Assembly (NCBI GenBank): GCA_008330645.1
Contig: VLTN01000070.1
Location: 1-64,000 of the forward strand
Length of the DNA stretch: 64,000 nt
DNA from: Cafeteria roenbergensis
Lineage: Eukaryota; Sar; Bigyra; Bicosoecida; Cafeteriaceae
Direction of reading: 5' to 3'
Of this stretch, positions 11,442 to 22,060 are shown piece after piece. Below the pieces are notes generated by a model. That model had not been told where the DNA came from, ran no database searches, and saw nothing but the letters and a program-made list of their open reading frames with translations. The position numbers were made by a program, and so were the translations under genes. Positions within the stretch are counted from its first letter, which is position 1. Every line of letters starts with the position of its first letter.

Positions 11442-12338
11442 GCCCCGCAGCGACCGCAGCGACTGGTCCAGCCGCTTCAGCGCGCCGGCGGCGTCAGAGG
11501 CAAGCAGCTGGCTGGTCGACCCCGCCCCGGGCCGCGGCGGAACAGTCATCGCTCGCTCGAGGCCCTCCGAGGCCGCCGCCGCCTCTGCGGCCGACATGGC
11601 TGCCGCTTTGGACCGCCCCCCGCGCCTGCCCACCGCGCGGGCCACCGCGGCAGCAGTCGCCCGGAGCGCAGTCTCTGTGTCAGGCGCGGCCGCCACTGCC
11701 TTCAGGCGCCGCACCCAGTCCTCCGCCGCCGCCAGCCGCAAGGCCGCCTCTTCCGCTCGCTCCGCTGTGCGCGCCGCCTGCCGCTCGGCCTCGCGCAGCG
11801 CGCCCTCGGCTGCGCGATGCTCCGTGAGGCCGAGGTCGCGCTCGGCAAGCGCGCTGGCGGTCTTTGAGGCGCTCTCGGCGTGCGCCACCATCCACCGCGA
11901 AAAGCACCCGCTGTGAAACGAGTGACCGCACGAAGGCGCGAACCCCCGCGAGGCGTCCTTCTCGAAGTCGAGGCACACGAGGCATTGAAAGCCAGCCGCC
12001 TCGAGGCCCTGCAGCGCATCCTCAGCCTCGACCAGCACACTCGCGGCCGAAGGCACGCCGACAAATTCAAGTGCCGCCGTTGCCAACTGCGACTCCAGTT
12101 CCAGGCACTGCTCGTCGGACAGCCCCACGCTGCGGACCACGCGGATAGTCGGGGGCGCCTCTTCTGGGTATCCCTCGGTCCCGAGGGCGATGCCCAGTGT
12201 CGCGGACACCAGGGACGAGCTGCCTGCCAATTCGACCTGAGCCTCGCGCAGCTCGTCGTCGAACCGAAACGCCGGCCCATGGGCACCCTCCAGCAGCTCG
12301 AGCTCATCGCGCACGTCCTCGGGCAGCGACGCGGCCAT
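10896..12338 (-). CDS. RWD-RING E3 ubiquitin ligase, RNF25-like
   Basis: Predicted E3 ubiquitin ligase of 480 residues, no intron seen. The N-terminal RWD domain starts directly at the ATG (MAASLPEDVRDELELLEG) and includes the typical YPEEAPPTIRV segment. The RING starts at about residue 120 (CLVCLDFEK, then CGHSFHSGCFSRW), but its last cysteine pair (TPCPVCGAAV) comes only at about residue 340. RNF25/AO7 proteins also have a stretched RING; here the insert is about 200 residues, Ala/Arg/Glu-rich and probably helical. The C-terminus has a poly-Ala run encoded by a triplet repeat and a basic tail (KGKGRRRKG). An upstream in-frame GTG was not used because the ATG fits the domain start. RNF25 family members act in stress and ribosome-associated ubiquitylation; that role here is inference. 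Confidence 0.85.
11005..11063. repeat. (GCA)n microsatellite, about 20 units
   Basis: Nearly 60 bases of perfect GCA triplets inside the RWD-RING gene. On the coding strand they give a poly-alanine run of about 20 residues. Confidence 0.95.
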
Positions 12339-13795
12339 GGCAGGCCCGCTGCCGACCGCGCAACAAGTGCCCACCCCAGTGCCGTGAGGCGAGTCTGAGT
12401 TCGCGGTGTGCCCTAGTTAGGGCGCAGATTTGAAACGCCGACCGCTCACACCCTTCGCGCCGTCAGCGCTAGGAGCCGGTCTGGCCTTGTGGCGCGCTGC
12501 GCAGTCGTGCCTTGGCAATGTCTGCGTGCTCGCTCGCACCTCTCTGCCCGAATCGGCGGTGGGCGCAAGTCTGCCCCCGTGGCTCGCGCCGGCATGCCAC
12601 GCAGCTTCAAGTCTCGCCCTCTATTTGGAGCGAACTGCTCGACTATGCCAAAGCGGAGTCAGCCGCCAGCTGCTGAAGGGGCAGTCCCGGCGTCACCCCG
12701 GCGCGATCCGCCTCGGCGATTCGGTGCTTCCGTGTGCCAAGCTTTGCTTGGGCAGTGCGCATGTCGCCCCCGAGCGACGCATGAGCGTGGGCTCCGGATG
12801 CGAATCTCCCAACAAGCCGGTTGATTTCAAGCACCACAAACCTAATTTACAAGCGTGCCGCCAAAAAGCGCGACGGCTGGCACACGCTACCGATTGGGCA
12901 CTGCGTTGGTTGCATAAACAACTTGTAACTGCACAAAGTCGTACTGAAAGATGTTTATTGCTTTGCCGAGCCTCGCCAGAAAAATCTTCAACAATTAGCT
13001 CTCGGCATTCAATCTTTTGCAAGCTTTGGGCGAGGTTCACCGCCGCAACATTAGATGTCTCGCTGCACGGCACGCACACCGCGCGAACAAGAGCCCTCTC
13101 GCACTGTCCGCCCTCAGAGCTGGCGTTGACGTGCAGCTGAGGTGAGTCCAACACAGCGGGGGGCCCTCCTTCGTGTGAAGCGTTGCTCGCCCAATCACCA
13201 AGCCAAATCCCACCAAGGGAGGACTCCCGACCGTGAGGCCATTGTGTTCCTCTGGGGAGCAGCTGCTCAGGCGCTGCTACCAGAAGCGGTTGGGGAGCGC
13301 CATGTTGCCAGCCGCGAAGCAATCTGCAATGGGAGAGCATATTAGAGCCGGGCAAGTATAGTCTGCGTGGGCTGCGCACCTCCCGACCAGACTGCTCAGC
13401 GCTTGGCTGCTGGCACAGGCCAGCGCAAATGGCATGGGCCAACGCCCGGCTCACGGCCGAGCGGGTCGTGGGGCGTGCGGCCCGCCTGGCACTGAGCACT
13501 CGTGGCGCAATGTTCCTGTGAGGGCGACAGATGGCAGACATTTCACAGGGCCGCCTCCCCGACTGACTGCTGCCCAAGGTTGCGAAGCCGCGATGATTCT
13601 ACCACCTCCAGCCACGAGAGCGCCAAGGCTTCCGGCTGCGCGGCGTGGGGGTCGAGGGAGGCCGCGTGAAAGTCCGGGCTCGAGTGTGCTTTTTGTTTTC
13701 GTCTTCACCGACCCCGGCGCTCTCAAGCGCGTCTTGAGGCACCCGCCGCCCGAGCTGCGCGCCCAACAGCCGCAGGTGCTCTACCACTGGCGCTT
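12339..13795. other. 1.4-kb intergenic region with an AT-richer core
   Basis: Lies between two divergent genes. The part from about 12820 to 13030 is clearly AT-richer than its surroundings (for example TTTACAAGCG, GAAAGATGTTTATTG, AAAAATCTTCAACAATTAG). Open frames here have no recognisable domain. I see no tRNA or snRNA signature and no exact GGCAGAGCC word; a partial match (TTAGAGCCGGGC) lies near 13342. It probably holds the promoters of the RWD-RING and Stealth genes and perhaps a 5' exon of the latter. Confidence 0.5.
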
Positions 13796-16700
13796 GTGAT
13801 TGACAGCCTCAGCCGTGGGCGCATTGCGAGTCGCCCGCCCGGCCGAGCGCAGCTCTTTGCCCGCCCGCTTGCCTGGCTTCGCAGAATCGTATGCGCGACT
13901 CTCGCGGTGCTGGGAATCAGCCGGGGCGCAAGTGATGCAGTGGTTGCTGTGGTTCGCGGCGCTTCTGGTGGCGACTGCGCCACAAGCGGCGACAACATCG
14001 CTGGCGCGTCGTTCGGCGAGCGGTTCTGTCAGGACCCGGTCGACGTCGTCTACACGTGGGTCAACGGGTCGGACCCGGTCTGGCTCCGCCAAATGCGCCA
14101 CTTCCGGTCCCTAGAGTCTGCTGCCGCCGCTGGCGCCACTGACGCAGGCGCTGGCACAGACGCAGGCGGCGCCACTGCGGGCAACGCCACTTCGGGCGAG
14201 GACGGGGAGCCGCGCCCCCCAGCGGAACGCGACGGCGGCGACACTGCTGGCGCCAACCGGTACCGGGACAACGAGGAGCTTCGCTACTCCCTCCGCAGCC
14301 TGTTCAAGTACGCCCCCTGGGTTCGCAACGTCATCCTGGTCACGAATGGCCAGGTCCCTCTCTGGCTCAACACCGACCACCCCCGCATCCGCGTGGTCAC
14401 CCACGAGGAGATCTTCCCGGACCCCTCGCAGCTGCCCGTGTTCAGCTCACCCGCCATTGAGGTGCACCTCCACCGTATCCCAGGCCTCAGCCGCCGGTTC
14501 ATCTACTTCAACGACGACGTGCTGCTAGGCGCGGACGTGTGGCCCGACGACTTCTGGTCCCACGCCGCGGGCCACATGGTGTACTTTAGCTGGGAGGTTC
14601 CCAAATGCAACGCCGGCTGCATCGACAGCTGGATCGGCGACGGCTTCTGCGACCGCGCCTGCAATACGTCAAGGTGCATGTGGGACGACGGAGACTGTTC
14701 CGGGCCGAACATCAAGCCGGGGGCAGGCATGAGCGCGGCGGGGCTGGGAGCGGCTGGCGGAACCTCCTTCGCAACGCACAGCGGGTACGGCGGGTCCACC
14801 GTTCACTACTGCGCGGAGGGCTGCCCGGCGAACTGGCCAGGTGACAAGACATGCGACTCGCGGTGCAACGTGGCCTCCTGCGGCTTCGATGCCGCCGACT
14901 GCACGCTCGACGACGTGTACCGAGGGGTTCCCGGAGCCGAGCCGGTTGCCGCTCGAGGCGGGGCCAGGCTGGGCTCGACTGCCGAGGCGGCGGCCTCGTC
15001 GGCAGCACCTGCGGCAGCCGCGCATGCACCAGCCGCGGCGGCAGCTGAGGGGCCGGTCGCCGAAGGCGCCGCGGCACTGGGCGGGCAGGAGGGCGCGGTT
15101 GCAGCTGCCGAGGCGGCCACGCTGGCTGCGCTGGACGCGGCCGCCGCTGCAGCGGAGGCGGCGCTGGATGCCGAGCGGCGCTCCTGCAGACGGGCGGCCA
15201 ACAGCAGCGACGCCGAGGAGCAGTGCGAGGCCCTAGCGACCGGCCGCGTTCCCAGCCCCGCCGGCCCCATGTCCGACGCCCGTTTTGGCGTCGACGTCTC
15301 CCCGGCAGAGCTGGTCCTGCGCGGGAAGGACGCCGCCTGGTACGTGAACGTGTCCAGCCTGGCACTCGGGGCAGCACGCGCCGTGATGGCCCGGATGGGG
15401 TGCGTGGGCGAGACAGTGGGGTCCACGCGCGGGGCGATGCAGGGGAGCCCCGACGGCATGCCCGCCACCCTCAGCAACGCGACTCGCTGCAGGCCGCGGT
15501 CGGTGCAGGAGGCCGACATCGAGTGGACGCTTGCGGAGTACCCGCCGGAGGCGGGCGGGTGGCTCCCCACGGTGGTGCTTGCGCCGCACGCTGGCATGCT
15601 CGTGGCGCTAGCCGACCCCGTCGCAGACCAGTCAGCAGACGAGGCGCTGGCTCTGAGCGGGGCAGCTGTGGAGAGCGGTGCGGGCGCCGCGGCAGCGGGC
15701 GGTACGACCAGCCTCAGCAAGCTTCCCACCGCGCGCATGGCTTGGGCGGCCGGAAACGCGTGCGGCGGCAACCGCACGGCCGCAGCGCCCGCTGTGACTG
15801 CGCCTGCGGCTGCCACCGATGCCCCCGCTGCCGCCGCGGCTGGCGCGAAACCCAGCTCCCCGGCGCTGCCCCTCGCCGCCGCTCTGGGGGGCAATGGCAC
15901 GCTGAGCGACGCGGCGCAGCAGCAGCGCTGCTTGGCCCAGCCGGAGGTGGGGTCGCTGGTGCGCGTGGCCTCGGTCGAGTTCCTGCTGGAGGCCGCGGTC
16001 GCTGGCTGGACCGTGCGGTTTCGCATTCCTGCCCGTGTGTCGCGGGAAGTGGCGGAGCCAGCGCCCACGCCCACGCCCACCCCAGCCCCCACCGCCAGCC
16101 CAAGCCCCGCTGCGTCGGCCGCGTCAGAGGTGCCGGGCGCCACGGCCACCACCTTGCCCTCGCCGTCCCCGGGCGCCGCTCTCCCGGCAGAGCCGCTTTC
16201 AGCCGACGGCTCGCCGCGCAGCAGAGCGGCCGCCGAGGAAGCCTCCTCTCCCAAGGGAGGGGCCTCGACGGCGCCGCCAGCTGCCAGCGCGGGCCGTCCC
16301 TCTCGCGCCCGCAGCCTCTCCGCCGCGGCTGGCGTGGCGCCGCCCTCGCCGAGCCCCCGCGCTGCCCGCATCGCCGGCAGGACCGAGCCGGGCGGCGAGC
16401 GCCGGCGGGAGGGCCGCCGTCTGGCCGACCGAGCCGGGCGCGCCAGCGACCCTGCCCGCCTGCCGGGCGGGGCTGGCGCTGCTTGGCGGGAAGCCTTTGT
16501 GGCTGTGGCTCAGGCGATGAAGGAGGACGACGCGCCCATGGCGCCCCCGCGACCCAGCGGTGACCTGGACTGGGCTGCTGACCCTGTCGGCGCCGCTGCG
16601 GCTTGGATCGCCGGCGCCGGCGAGGAGCTGCTCTCTCAGCAGGCCGCTCGGCCTGCCGGGCCAGCGAGCCGCGGCGGGGACGGCGGCGGGAAGGCCCTTG

Positions 16701-17911
16701 AGCAGCTGCTGGCCAGCGCGTGGCGCAGCGCGGTGAGGGCAACGCCCGGTGCTGACAGCGGCGGAGGTGCTTCTGGCGGGGACGCCGGCGCTGCCACCGG
16801 GGCGAGCGCTGCCGGTGAGCCGCGTGGGGCCTCGCCCGCCGGCGGCACGCGACCTGGGCGATCCGCTGTGAGGGGTCGCCGGCTCGACACTTACGGGGAC
16901 AGCCTTGTCAAGACAAACACGATCATCAGCTCTGCCGTGGGCAGGCGAAACCGCAAGGTGCCTGCCCACATGCCGCACATGATTGACCGGGAGGAGATGG
17001 AGAAGCTTCAGAACTGGGAGCCGATGCGGGAGGCGTGGCAGCAGACGTCGTCGCGGCGGTTTCGTAGCCCGGAGGATGTGCAGTATGCGTTTGCGTTCTT
17101 CTACTGGGTGATGGAGGCCGCGGCCGCGAGCGGGGGCACGCAGCGGGCGGCGCTGGAGCGGTTCTGGGCCAGGGAGCTAGACTCCAACGGCGACGGCGTG
17201 ATCGATACGAACGAGTTCCGAACGCTGGCGGCAATCGTCAAGGGGGGGGCCGTGAGCGACTTTGACGTCATGGAGGTGCTGAGCTGCGTCGCTCCGTCGG
17301 GCAACGCCACTAGGCACACGGTGCAGCTTCCGAACGGAGCCGTGGTTGAGACGGTGTCCGTCGAGACGCCGGCCGTCACGCTCGACGGAGTGCTGAAGTG
17401 CTCTCGGACCGCCGAAGCGCTGAAGCGCAAGGTCAAGGAGCGCGCCCCGCCCACGCACACCATCGCCTCGGAGGCAGAGGTCGCCTTCGAGATGATCGGG
17501 GACGACTTCAACCGCACGCAGGAGCAGCTCGACTCGGTGCGGGCGCGCCGCGCAAAGTTCATCTGCATCAACGACGACATGGACGTTGCGCCCCCGGCTC
17601 TGCAGCAGGTTTTGCGAGACTTTTTCGACTCCTACTTCCCAGAGCAGTGCGCCATGGAGCTGGAGTACGGTTGGGAGAACCGGTACCAGTACATCGGGCC
17701 AATGCGGCGGCTCAAGGTTGTCCAGCTGGTGCTGCGGGTGGTGGGGTGGGGCGCGCTGCTCGTGGCAGTGGCGGGCGTGGTGGCGAGTTACTTGGCCAGC
17801 CGCGTGGGGGCGGCGAAGCGCGGCGATGATGACGAGGACGGTCGGGATGAGGGGGCTGCTCCCGCGGCGGGTCCGCCGGCGCTGCGCCAGCGGGTGCGGC
17901 ACGAAGAGTAG
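13796..17911 (+). CDS. Stealth-family GlcNAc-1-phosphotransferase alpha/beta-like (GNPTAB-like) membrane protein
   Basis: Family members transfer a sugar phosphate; animal GNPTAB tags lysosomal enzymes with GlcNAc-phosphate in the Golgi. The reading frame is about 1371 codons. Visible parts: DNIAGASFGERFC followed by the CR1 motif DVVYTWVNGSD (about residue 82); CR2 (ELRYSLRSLFKYAPWVRNV, YFNDDVLLG, about 160-245); two Notch/LNR modules (CIDSWIGDGFCDRAC; CPANWPGDKTCDSRC); a long Ala/Pro/Ser-rich insert; CR3 (HMPHMIDREEMEKL); an EF-hand (DSNGDGVIDTNEF, about 1126); CR4 (FICINDDMD); a C-terminal TM segment near 1310-1335 and a charged tail. The order equals that of human GNPTAB (1256 residues). 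The 5' end is unsettled: no in-frame ATG exists before CR1, while an ATG at 13935 opens a signal-like stretch (MQWLLWFAALLVATA) in another frame. A presence beside cathepsin X would suit lysosomal enzyme sorting, but that link is inference. Confidence 0.9.
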   Translation: MIDSLSRGRIASRPPGRAQLFARPLAWLRRIVCATLAVLGISRGASDAVVAVVRGASGGDCATSGDNIAGASFGERFCQDPVDVVYTWVNGSDPVWLRQMRHFRSLESAAAAGATDAGAGTDAGGATAGNATSGEDGEPRPPAERDGGDTAGANRYRDNEELRYSLRSLFKYAPWVRNVILVTNGQVPLWLNTDHPRIRVVTHEEIFPDPSQLPVFSSPAIEVHLHRIPGLSRRFIYFNDDVLLGADVWPDDFWSHAAGHMVYFSWEVPKCNAGCIDSWIGDGFCDRACNTSRCMWDDGDCSGPNIKPGAGMSAAGLGAAGGTSFATHSGYGGSTVHYCAEGCPANWPGDKTCDSRCNVASCGFDAADCTLDDVYRGVPGAEPVAARGGARLGSTAEAAASSAAPAAAAHAPAAAAAEGPVAEGAAALGGQEGAVAAAEAATLAALDAAAAAAEAALDAERRSCRRAANSSDAEEQCEALATGRVPSPAGPMSDARFGVDVSPAELVLRGKDAAWYVNVSSLALGAARAVMARMGCVGETVGSTRGAMQGSPDGMPATLSNATRCRPRSVQEADIEWTLAEYPPEAGGWLPTVVLAPHAGMLVALADPVADQSADEALALSGAAVESGAGAAAAGGTTSLSKLPTARMAWAAGNACGGNRTAAAPAVTAPAAATDAPAAAAAGAKPSSPALPLAAALGGNGTLSDAAQQQRCLAQPEVGSLVRVASVEFLLEAAVAGWTVRFRIPARVSREVAEPAPTPTPTPAPTASPSPAASAASEVPGATATTLPSPSPGAALPAEPLSADGSPRSRAAAEEASSPKGGASTAPPAASAGRPSRARSLSAAAGVAPPSPSPRAARIAGRTEPGGERRREGRRLADRAGRASDPARLPGGAGAAWREAFVAVAQAMKEDDAPMAPPRPSGDLDWAADPVGAAAAWIAGAGEELLSQQAARPAGPASRGGDGGGKALEQLLASAWRSAVRATPGADSGGGASGGDAGAATGASAAGEPRGASPAGGTRPGRSAVRGRRLDTYGDSLVKTNTIISSAVGRRNRKVPAHMPHMIDREEMEKLQNWEPMREAWQQTSSRRFRSPEDVQYAFAFFYWVMEAAAASGGTQRAALERFWARELDSNGDGVIDTNEFRTLAAIVKGGAVSDFDVMEVLSCVAPSGNATRHTVQLPNGAVVETVSVETPAVTLDGVLKCSRTAEALKRKVKERAPPTHTIASEAEVAFEMIGDDFNRTQEQLDSVRARRAKFICINDDMDVAPPALQQVLRDFFDSYFPEQCAMELEYGWENRYQYIGPMRRLKVVQLVLRVVGWGALLVAVAGVVASYLASRVGAAKRGDDDEDGRDEGAAPAAGPPALRQRVRHEE

Positions 17912-18318
17912 CGAGGGGCGTCGCAGGTGGCGTTGCTGAGCTGGGATGGCCCGGCGTCGCCGTTGGCGGCGGCTGGTTGCTTGCTGCGCGCCTCGCGGTG
18001 AGGTCGGGGGCGAGGTTGCAGCCGCCTTTTGTGTTTGTGCGTATGCTGGTGTTCGTGTGGCTTCGGACCCTTGGGGATCTGTGCTTGTGTGGCGGTGGCG
18101 CGGCCAGAGGCACGAAGCGGCGACGCCGTGGGTGCAGCAGCGACGGCGCGCGCCGAGCTGAAACGAAGGAACGGGTGTAAGCGCGCGGACGGTGGGGGGG
18201 GGGGGGCGGGCGAAGGCACGCTGCGGCGGCACGCGGCCGCATGCACAGTGCCGCTCACATCACGCAAGGCAGGGGACGCCGAGGACACGCCTGACGACGG
18301 GGGCCGCGCCAAGAGATC
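17912..18318. other. Convergent 3' gap, Stealth and proteasome alpha5
   Basis: Short non-coding gap between two stop codons. It contains G-rich sequence with a run of G at about 18191-18206. No gene or RNA was recognised. Confidence 0.5.
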
Positions 18319-19803
18319 TCACGGCGCCACAGCAGCGGCCGCAGCCTCGGCGTGCTCGAGCAGAGCCTTCAGCTCCTCCTCCGACACGGGAGCATAGCCT
18401 CCCGTGGGGGTGACGCGGATGATCTCGACGTTGTCGGCAGACACGCTCTCCTCCATGGTGCGACGCAGAATCACGGCCACCTCCTTCTCGGCCTCGGCGA
18501 GCGTGAGGGTCTCGCTCCACGACTCCTCGAGGGTGGAGCGGGCGGTGTCGGCGCCGTTTCCGATGGCGTGGGCCTTGTAGCCGACGTACGTCCCAGAGGG
18601 GTCGCAGCAGAAGAGGGCGGGGGCGCCCCGGCGGTGGTCCCAGCCGGCCAGGAGGACGGATACGCCGAACGGGCGGGACATCTTCGACTTGTTCTCCTCC
18701 CCGCCCTCGCCAAAGGACATCATGAGGTCGCAGATGGACTGGGCGAGGCTCTCGATGCGGAGGGGCTCGTCGAAGGTGAAACGGTGGTTCTGGCACTCCA
18801 CGCGGGCGTGCTCGATGAGCGTGCGGGCGTCGGCGGTCAGGCCGGACGAGGCGGCGGCCACGTGCGAGTCAATCTCGACGACCTTCTCCACGCTGCGGGG
18901 CGGGGGCGGACCGGCGGGGAGGCACGGGGCAAGAAACGCGCACGCGAACGTGTGGAGGGGGGCAGGGAGGGAGGGATGGAGGGAGGGAGGGTCACGGCGG
19001 CTGCACGGCGGCTTGTGCGGACAGCCGCGCCACTCGCGCTCGGCTGTCGGGCCAGGGCCCGCGTAACCGCACACCAGGGGGGAAGGAATGCTGGGGAAGA
19101 TGTACACGTTGTCGCTCGGCGCGGGCCTGCGGCAGGCGCGGCTCACCTGTCCTTCTCCATGAGGCTCGACGTGATGCGCTTCTCGACGCCAAGCACAATG
19201 CCCTCGCGCGTGGTCACGCCAACCACGCAAGATCCGAGCTGCGGGACATTGAGCATCGCGCGAGGCTCCAACAGCACAGTCAAAGGAGTCCGGCGCAGGC
19301 TCCCGCGCAGGGCACACTCCACCGGCAACGACGGCCGCCGCGGCCAGGCGGCCCATGCTGCATTTTGCGGGGCGAGCGCAGGCGCGGCGCCGCCGCCGAC
19401 TCCAAGACAGCGTGTTGCCCCGCCGCGGGCCGCCTGCGCAGGAGTGCCCCACCCCTTGCCCCGTTTTGCGGGCCCGAAGCGGGCGCGCGAGGCGGGCAGC
19501 CTCACCTCAATGGCCTTCATTGCGTATTCGACCTGGAAGATGCGGCCCTCGGGCGAAAACGTGGACACTCCACGGTCATAGCCGCTACTGCGGGGCACGC
19601 GAGAGTGGTTCTTGTTGCGGAGGGTGACTGGGCGGCGTGTTCCAGTCGCCGGGCGCTCCCCCGGGGCTCCACGGACCGCGGCGCCGCTGCGCTCGGCCGC
19701 GAGCGCGCCTCTGCAGGCGAGCCGGCGGCGGCGCTCGGGGACCCGAGCCCCACGACCAGCCGGACGCGGTGCGCCGCCGCGACACTCACTTGTTCTCGTA
19801 CAT
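18319..19803 (-). CDS. PSMA5: 20S proteasome subunit alpha5
   Basis: Outer-ring subunit of the 20S proteasome. Exons on the minus strand: 19803-19790, 19587-19506, 19238-19147, 18892-18319; phases agree and give 253 residues (human 241). The first exon is only 14 bases (Met-Tyr-Glu-Asn plus two bases). The proteasome alpha signature follows at once: SGYDRGVSTFSPEGRIFQVEYAMKAIE. Then come LGSCVVGVTTREGIVLGVEKR, ITSSLMEKDSVEKVVEIDSH and ARVECQNHRFTFDEPL. The YDRGV N-terminus, EKRITS and the ARVExQNH motif point to alpha5 rather than another alpha subunit. The C-terminus is slightly extended with an Ala-rich tail. The gene is head to head with P5C dehydrogenase. Confidence 0.96.
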
Positions 19804-19892
19804 ACTGCTCGGGCTCCTCCGCCGCGGCCAGCAGGCGCTTGTGCAGGGCGGCGGGCGCCACTGACGCCGGCAGATCTGCTCGAGGCTGGTGG

Positions 19893-19901
19893 GGCTCTGC
19901 C
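19893..19901 (-). promoter_or_regulatory. GGCAGAGCC promoter word between PSMA5 and P5CDH
   Basis: Exact match on the minus strand in the 188-bp gap between divergent start codons, 90 bases before the PSMA5 ATG and in its sense direction. Confidence 0.5.
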
Positions 19902-19991
19902 GGCGTGTTGGCGTGGCTGTTCCCTGTGGAGACGGACCTTTGGCGAGCGCGCACTCTGCGGCGCCGACAAGTCGCCCGCCCCAAACTCGCA

Positions 19992-22060
19992 ATGCTCACT
20001 CGTGTCGCTTCGGCCGCCCGTGGGGCCGCCCGCCGGGCGCCCCTCGGTGCGCGCGCCATGTCTATTCCGTCTTGGGCGACCGTGGATCCGGACACCCTCT
20101 CGGGCGACTCGCCCTACACGATGCAATGCCTCGGTGAGCCCGTGTGCCATCCGGTCGACCGAAGCGTGCTGCCAGGAATTGGCTCCCGGCGGGCGGCGTT
20201 CCGTCCCGGAGACGTGCCCCGAGCGGCAGCCGGCGGAATAGGCCGCCAACAGCCGGTGTGTTCGGTTGTTCGTGAACAGTCAGCAAATCAGGTGCTCCCC
20301 AGCCGCCCCCAGCCCCGTCCTCGCCAGCGCTGGTGGATCGCCAGCAGAGGCCCCGTCCCCCAATCTGCTGGGGTGGCACCGGGGCCGGCTGCGCGCTGCA
20401 CGTGTTCCGCGTTCTCCATTGTTCTCGCACGGCCGCGTGGCGCCACGGTGGGTCGCGCTGGTCTCGATGCCTGGTGACTGCTCCCGTGCTCTGCTCGGCC
20501 GCACCCCTCCGCCCCTTCCCCCCAAACCGTGCCCGCGCAGTGAACGGCAAGTGGGTGGAGCCCAAGGAGACCGAGGTGATCCCCGACCCCATGAACGGCG
20601 AGGGCTTCATCCTTGCCCCCAACCCGACGAGCGACGAGGACCTGCAGCCCTTCGTGGACAGCCTTCGCTCCGTGCCCAAGACGGGCCTGCACAACCCCTG
20701 GAAGAACACGGGCCGCTACCGCATGATGGGCGACGTCAGCGCCAAGGCCGCCCGCCTGCTCCGCGACAAGGATGTCCGGGACTACTTCATCCGGCTCATG
20801 ACGCGCGTCGTGCCCAAGGCGCACGGCCAGACCGCCGGCGAGGTCGACGTCACCGCCACGTTCCTCGAGAACTTCAGCGGGGACAACGTCCGCTTCATGG
20901 CGCAGTCCTTCGGCGTGAGCGGGGACCACGAGGGCCAGGAGTCGCGCGGGTACAGAGTCCCCTTCGGCCCCGTGGCGCTCATCACGCCCTTCAACTTCTC
21001 CATCGAGATCTCGGCCCTGCAGGGCATGGGCGCCCTCTACATGGGGAACAAGCCGCTGATCAAGGTGGACAGCCGCGTGTCCGTGGTGCACGAGCAGTTC
21101 ACCCGCATGCTCATCGAGGAGTGCGGCCTCCCCGCCACGGACTGCGACCTCATCCACTGCGGCGGCCCCGCCATGGAGCGCATCCTCCTCGCCGCCAAGC
21201 CGGCGACCACCCTCTTCACGGGCTCCTCCACCGTGGCTGAGCGCCTCGCCGAGAAGCTGCACGGCCGCGTCAAGCTCGAGGACGCGGGCTTCGACTGGAA
21301 GATCCTGGGGCCCGACCCGCCCTCCAACCCCCGCGACATCCAGTACGTCGCCTGGCAGTGCGACCAGGACGCATACGGCGCCACGGGACAGAAGTGCTCT
21401 GCCCAGTCCATCCTCTTCGTCCACAAGAACTGGAGCAGAAAGACCGACATCCTCGACCAGCTCAAGTCCCTCGCCGGCCGCCGCTCCCTCGCCGACCTCA
21501 CCGTCGGCCCCGTGCTCAGCTGGACCACAGAGCGCATGCTCGCCCACGCCGACAAGCTCGCGGCTCTGCCGGGCGCCAAGCTGCTCTGGGGCGGCAAGGA
21601 GCTCACCGGCCACACCATCCCGCCCGTGTACGGCGCCATCGAGCCCACGGCGGTTTCGGTGCCCATCAAGACGGCGGCCGACCCCAAGTTCTTCGACGAC
21701 GTCACTTCGGAGGTGTTCGGTCCATTCCAAGTGGTCTGCGAGTACGACGACGACGAGGTGGAGATGGTGGAGGACTGCCTGGAGCGTCTCTCCCACCACC
21801 TCACCGCAGCAGTCGTCACCTCTGACCCCACGTTCCGCAACCGCATCCTCGGAGCCACGGTGAACGGCACCACCTACGCTGGCCTCCGCGCCCGCACCAC
21901 CGGCGCCCCGGTCAACCACTGGTTCGGCCCCGCCGGCGACCCGCGCGGCGCAGGCATCGGCACCCCCGAGGCCATCAAGCTCGTCTGGTCCTGCCACCGC
22001 GAGGTGGTGGCCGACGAGGGCCCGGTCCCCGAGGGCTGGTCGCTGCCCCCGCCCTCGTGA
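19992..22060 (+). CDS. Delta-1-pyrroline-5-carboxylate dehydrogenase, ALDH12 type, mitochondrial
   Basis: Oxidises P5C/glutamate semialdehyde to glutamate with NAD in proline breakdown, in the mitochondrial matrix. Exons 19992-20133 and 20541-22060 join in phase and give 553 residues. The N-terminus is a typical mitochondrial presequence (MLTRVASAARGAARRAPLG). Conserved blocks of the plant-type ALDH12 family follow: FGPVALITPFNFSIEISALQ, FTGSSTVAERLAEKL, the LEDAGFDWKILGPDPPS block, and YVAWQCDQDAYGATGQKCSA with the catalytic cysteine at about residue 333, then SEVFGPFQVV. Fungi and animals use ALDH4 instead, so the ALDH12 type is informative about lineage. It shares a 188-bp divergent promoter region with PSMA5. 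Confidence 0.95.

Noticed and set aside
12430-13577. Open frames of 236 (+) and 294 (-) codons in the long intergenic region
   Set aside because: No domain, unstable composition and no convincing start; treated as non-coding.
13434-13799. Small open reading frame just before the Stealth gene
   Set aside because: It contains a T-rich stretch typical of non-coding sequence and no domain; it may at most be part of an upstream exon or UTR.
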